From assembly GCA_018969805.1 (NCBI GenBank), contig JAGWXQ010000056.1, positions 1-8,132 of the forward strand: 8,132 nt of DNA, given 5' to 3'. The DNA comes from Paenibacillaceae bacterium (GTDB lineage Bacteria > Bacillota > Bacilli > Paenibacillales > YIM-B00363). The translations under genes and the position numbers were made by a program. This document shows, piece after piece, positions 6,118-8,132 of this stretch. Position 1 is the first letter of the stretch. The number at the start of each line of letters is the position of its first letter. Below the pieces are notes generated by a model, which worked only from the letters and a program-made list of their open reading frames with translations, did not search any database and was not told where the DNA came from.

Positions 6118-7137
6118 CTATACGATGACATCGTCTCCACCACGTGAAATAATGATTTCACCCGACTCTTCTAACCTACGGACGATGGCCACAATGCGCG
6201 TCTGCGCTTCTTCGACATCGCGCACGCGAACGGGACCCATAAATTCCATTTCCTCTTTAAACGTTTCTGCCATGCGTTTGGACATATTTGAAAATATTTT
6301 TTCATTGAGTTCTTCGCTCGCCACTTTGAGCGCAAGCTGTAAGTCGGCGTTGTCGATTTCGCGAATGATGCGTTGAATCGATCGGTTGTCAAATGAAATG
6401 ATGTCTTCGAACAGAAACATCCGTTTTTTGATTTCTTCCGCAAGACTCGGATCTTGCATTTGCAGTGCTTCGATAATTGTGCGTTCAGTCGTACGATCGA
6501 CACCATTGAGAATTTTTACGATTGCCTCTATGCCCCCTGCGGATGTCAAATCACGGGAGACGGATGTGGACATTTTTTGTTCGAGGACGCGTTCGACTTG
6601 GGCAATGACTTCTGGGGATGTACGGTCCATCAGCGCGATGCGCCGTGCGACTTCTGCTTGTTTGTCTTCGGAAAGCGAAGACAAAATGAGCGACGCTTGC
6701 TCGGGTACCAAATACGACAAGACGAGGGCGATCGTCTGCGGGCTTTCGTTTTGAATAAAGTTTAAGATCTGCGATGCGTCTGCTTTGCGTGCAAAATCAA
6801 ACGGCCGTGTTTGCAAATTGGACGTCAGTCGTTTGATAATGTCATTCGCTTTATCGGAACCGAGCGCTTTTTCCAAAATTTCTTTGGCGTAATTGATGCC
6901 GCCTTGGGTCAAAAAGTTGTTTGCCATCGCCAGCTGATAAAATTCACTCATAATCGTCTCTTTGTCTTCGTTGTCTACTTTTCTAATATTGGCGATTTCT
7001 AAAGTAAGCATATCGATTTCTTCGTCTTCAAGATGCTGGAATACGCTCGCCGATACTTCTGGTCCGAGGGTAATCAGCAACATCGCGGATTTTTGCAGGC
7101 CCGAAGGCAAAAATTGTTGGTTGCGCAATGAAGGCAT
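6118..7137 (-). CDS. fliG: Flagellar motor switch protein FliG
   Basis: FliG sits on the cytoplasmic face of the MS ring, touches the stator and transmits torque; with FliM and FliN it sets rotation direction. The 339-residue product has the usual length. Visible parts: N-terminal FliF-binding domain (SAMLLITLGPEVSASVF, about 17-33), middle domain with an EHPQ-type motif read here as ESPQTIA (131-137), the flexible Gly-Gly hinge (SAGGIEA, 199-205), and the C-terminal torque domain with conserved charged residues (KKRMFLFEDI 237-246, R256, R259, D262, D265) and the end RRLEESGEIIISRGGDD. Start choice: ATG at 7137 (MPSLRN) fits family length. A GTG three codons upstream (7146) is in frame but lies only 2 nt from the AGAGG at 7149-7153. 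That AGAGG is weak and 11 nt from the ATG, so the start is slightly uncertain. The gene stops with TAG at 6118, 16 nt before fliH. Confidence 0.97.
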   Translation of the reverse strand: MPSLRNQQFLPSGLQKSAMLLITLGPEVSASVFQHLEDEEIDMLTLEIANIRKVDNEDKETIMSEFYQLAMANNFLTQGGINYAKEILEKALGSDKANDIIKRLTSNLQTRPFDFARKADASQILNFIQNESPQTIALVLSYLVPEQASLILSSLSEDKQAEVARRIALMDRTSPEVIAQVERVLEQKMSTSVSRDLTSAGGIEAIVKILNGVDRTTERTIIEALQMQDPSLAEEIKKRMFLFEDIISFDNRSIQRIIREIDNADLQLALKVASEELNEKIFSNMSKRMAETFKEEMEFMGPVRVRDVEEAQTRIVAIVRRLEESGEIIISRGGDDVIV

Positions 7138-7163
7138 GATCCCCACATCCTCTCACCATCGAT

Positions 7164-8132
7164 CTAATAATCTTCCGCAAGCCACGTACGCAACAAGTTG
7201 GCAAACTCTTCAGGTTTCTTTTTGGCAAGAAACTCCAGTTGTTTTTTGATCTGATTGTTGTTGTTTGCTTTTCCGAGCTCGGTAATCGTCAATTCGTATT
7301 CTTCTTCTTCTTCTAGAGGGGCTTGTACTGGAGTTGGGACCGAGACTTGTGCGTCCAAGGCCTTGCGGCGACGGCGTATAAGGGCAAAAACGACGGCCCC
7401 GACGACGAGTAGTGTCAGCGCACCAATCGCCCCATACAGCAACATATCCGTCCACGTAAGCGGTTTGGCTGTCGTTGTCGTCTCAAAATTTCTGGCAATG
7501 ACCGACACGCGTCCTGCAATTTGCTCTTGGCCCAATTGTTGTCCATTGTTCGCCAGCGATGCCGCGACGATGCTTTGCAGCAATGTGCGCACTTGTGCGA
7601 TCGTTTCTTGTTCGATCGGTGGGGCGGTCGCACCATCGGGTGTACGATTGTTGAGCCCGACCGAAATGGACAAATCTTGAACGACGTACGGACTGGATAC
7701 GATTTGGTTGCGAATGCGGTTGATTTCAAAATTTTCGATGCGGCTCGCTTTATCGGAAGACGTATTTTTTGATGCATCTGCACTTGGATATCCCGGAATG
7801 TCCGTCGTCCCCGTCCCTGCGACACCGCCGATAGGGTTCGATGTCCCCTCAGAACGTTCCTCGTTTGTTTCACGCGAGATGGCAATTCCGGTGCCCTCCG
7901 TGACGGGCGTAACGAGATTTTGATCGGTCGTTTTTTTATCAAAATTGAGTGAAGAAACGACGCTCACAATGACGTTTCCTTTGCCGATGAGTGGCGTCAG
8001 AAAATTTGTGACGTTGCGCTGCAAATCGGATTCAAATTGTTTTTTGATGCGCAATTGTTGTTCGACGAGCGAAGAAACGCCCACTTCGCCAAGTTTGGAT
8101 GAGGGCATCAGTTCCCCATTTTGATCCGAAAT
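7164..8132 (-). CDS. fliF: Flagellar MS-ring protein FliF, C-terminal part (5' end outside window)
   Basis: FliF builds the MS ring in the cytoplasmic membrane, the base of the flagellar motor and the housing of the export gate. The reading frame is open to the window edge, so the real start is upstream. The visible 322 residues begin ISDQNGEL, and about 200 N-terminal residues (first membrane helix and ring-building motifs) are missing compared with the usual ~530. Visible parts: the end of the periplasmic domain with the family-typical GKGNVIVSVVSSLNFDK segment (around residues 50-67), a Gly/Ser/Thr-rich periplasmic stretch (about 80-130), a second transmembrane helix (about 229-252, YGAIGALTLLVVGAVVFAL) followed by the basic stop-transfer run RRRRK, an acidic EEEEE linker, and a cytoplasmic tail ending LLRTWLAEDY. 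In this family that tail binds FliG. It stops with TAG 26 nt before fliG. The family call is firm. The missing start cannot be judged. Confidence 0.97.
   Translation of the reverse strand: MSDQNGELMPSSKLGEVGVSSLVEQQLRIKKQFESDLQRNVTNFLTPLIGKGNVIVSVVSSLNFDKKTTDQNLVTPVTEGTGIAISRETNEERSEGTSNPIGGVAGTGTTDIPGYPSADASKNTSSDKASRIENFEINRIRNQIVSSPYVVQDLSISVGLNNRTPDGATAPPIEQETIAQVRTLLQSIVAASLANNGQQLGQEQIAGRVSVIARNFETTTTAKPLTWTDMLLYGAIGALTLLVVGAVVFALIRRRRKALDAQVSVPTPVQAPLEEEEEYELTITELGKANNNNQIKKQLEFLAKKKPEEFANLLRTWLAEDY

Noticed and set aside
6102..6161. 20-codon N-terminal extension of fliH into fliG
   Set aside because: The extension overlaps conserved fliG codons and has no ribosome binding site, while AAAGGAGGTG precedes the ATG at 6101.
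1..8132. CRISPR array, tRNA, rRNA, insertion sequence or phage genes
   Set aside because: The window is nearly fully packed with flagellar coding sequence; no spaced repeats, transposase motifs or structural RNA signals were seen.

Overview
The window is a continuous piece of a flagellar biosynthesis operon. All genes lie on the minus strand, so transcription runs from the right end (8132) to the left end (1). Gene order in the direction of transcription is fliF (3' part only) - fliG - fliH - fliI - fliJ - ylxF/MotE-like - fliK - flgD - flgE. This is the order of the Bacillus subtilis fla/che operon. Together with strong AAGGAGG-type ribosome binding sites, a short FlgD and a 272-residue FlgE of the Bacillus type, it points to a motile Bacillota (Bacilli) bacterium with roughly balanced base composition. 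Genus and species cannot be fixed from the sequence alone.

Layout: 7164-8132 holds the C-terminal part of the MS-ring protein FliF. 6118-7137 is the rotor/switch protein FliG. 5310-6101, 4001-5326 and 3542-3970 are the export ATPase group FliH, FliI and FliJ. 2650-3525 is a membrane-anchored MotE/YlxF-family protein with two MgtE-N-like repeats. 1277-2617 is the hook-length regulator FliK, 850-1257 the hook cap/scaffold FlgD, and 3-821 the hook protein FlgE (often annotated FlgG in Bacillota). Gaps between genes are 16-32 nt, and fliH and fliI overlap by 17 nt (or 23 nt if the upstream fliI start is used). There is no non-coding stretch longer than about 35 nt, and I see no internal promoter or terminator, so this is one polycistronic unit whose promoter and end lie outside the window.

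The genes form an assembly line. FliF makes the membrane ring and FliG docks on its C-terminal tail to generate torque. FliH, FliI and FliJ energise and chaperone export of rod and hook subunits. FlgD caps the growing hook made of FlgE, and FliK measures hook length and triggers the switch to filament export.

I found no new type of system here. The second-look items are small: duplicated MgtE-N-like repeats in the YlxF/MotE protein, a 4 x 15-bp repeat inside fliK, a G8 run inside the ylxF ribosome binding site, a Ser replacing the usual His in the FliG EHPQ motif, a strong excess of the palindrome CGATCG, and a few perfect inverted repeats inside genes.
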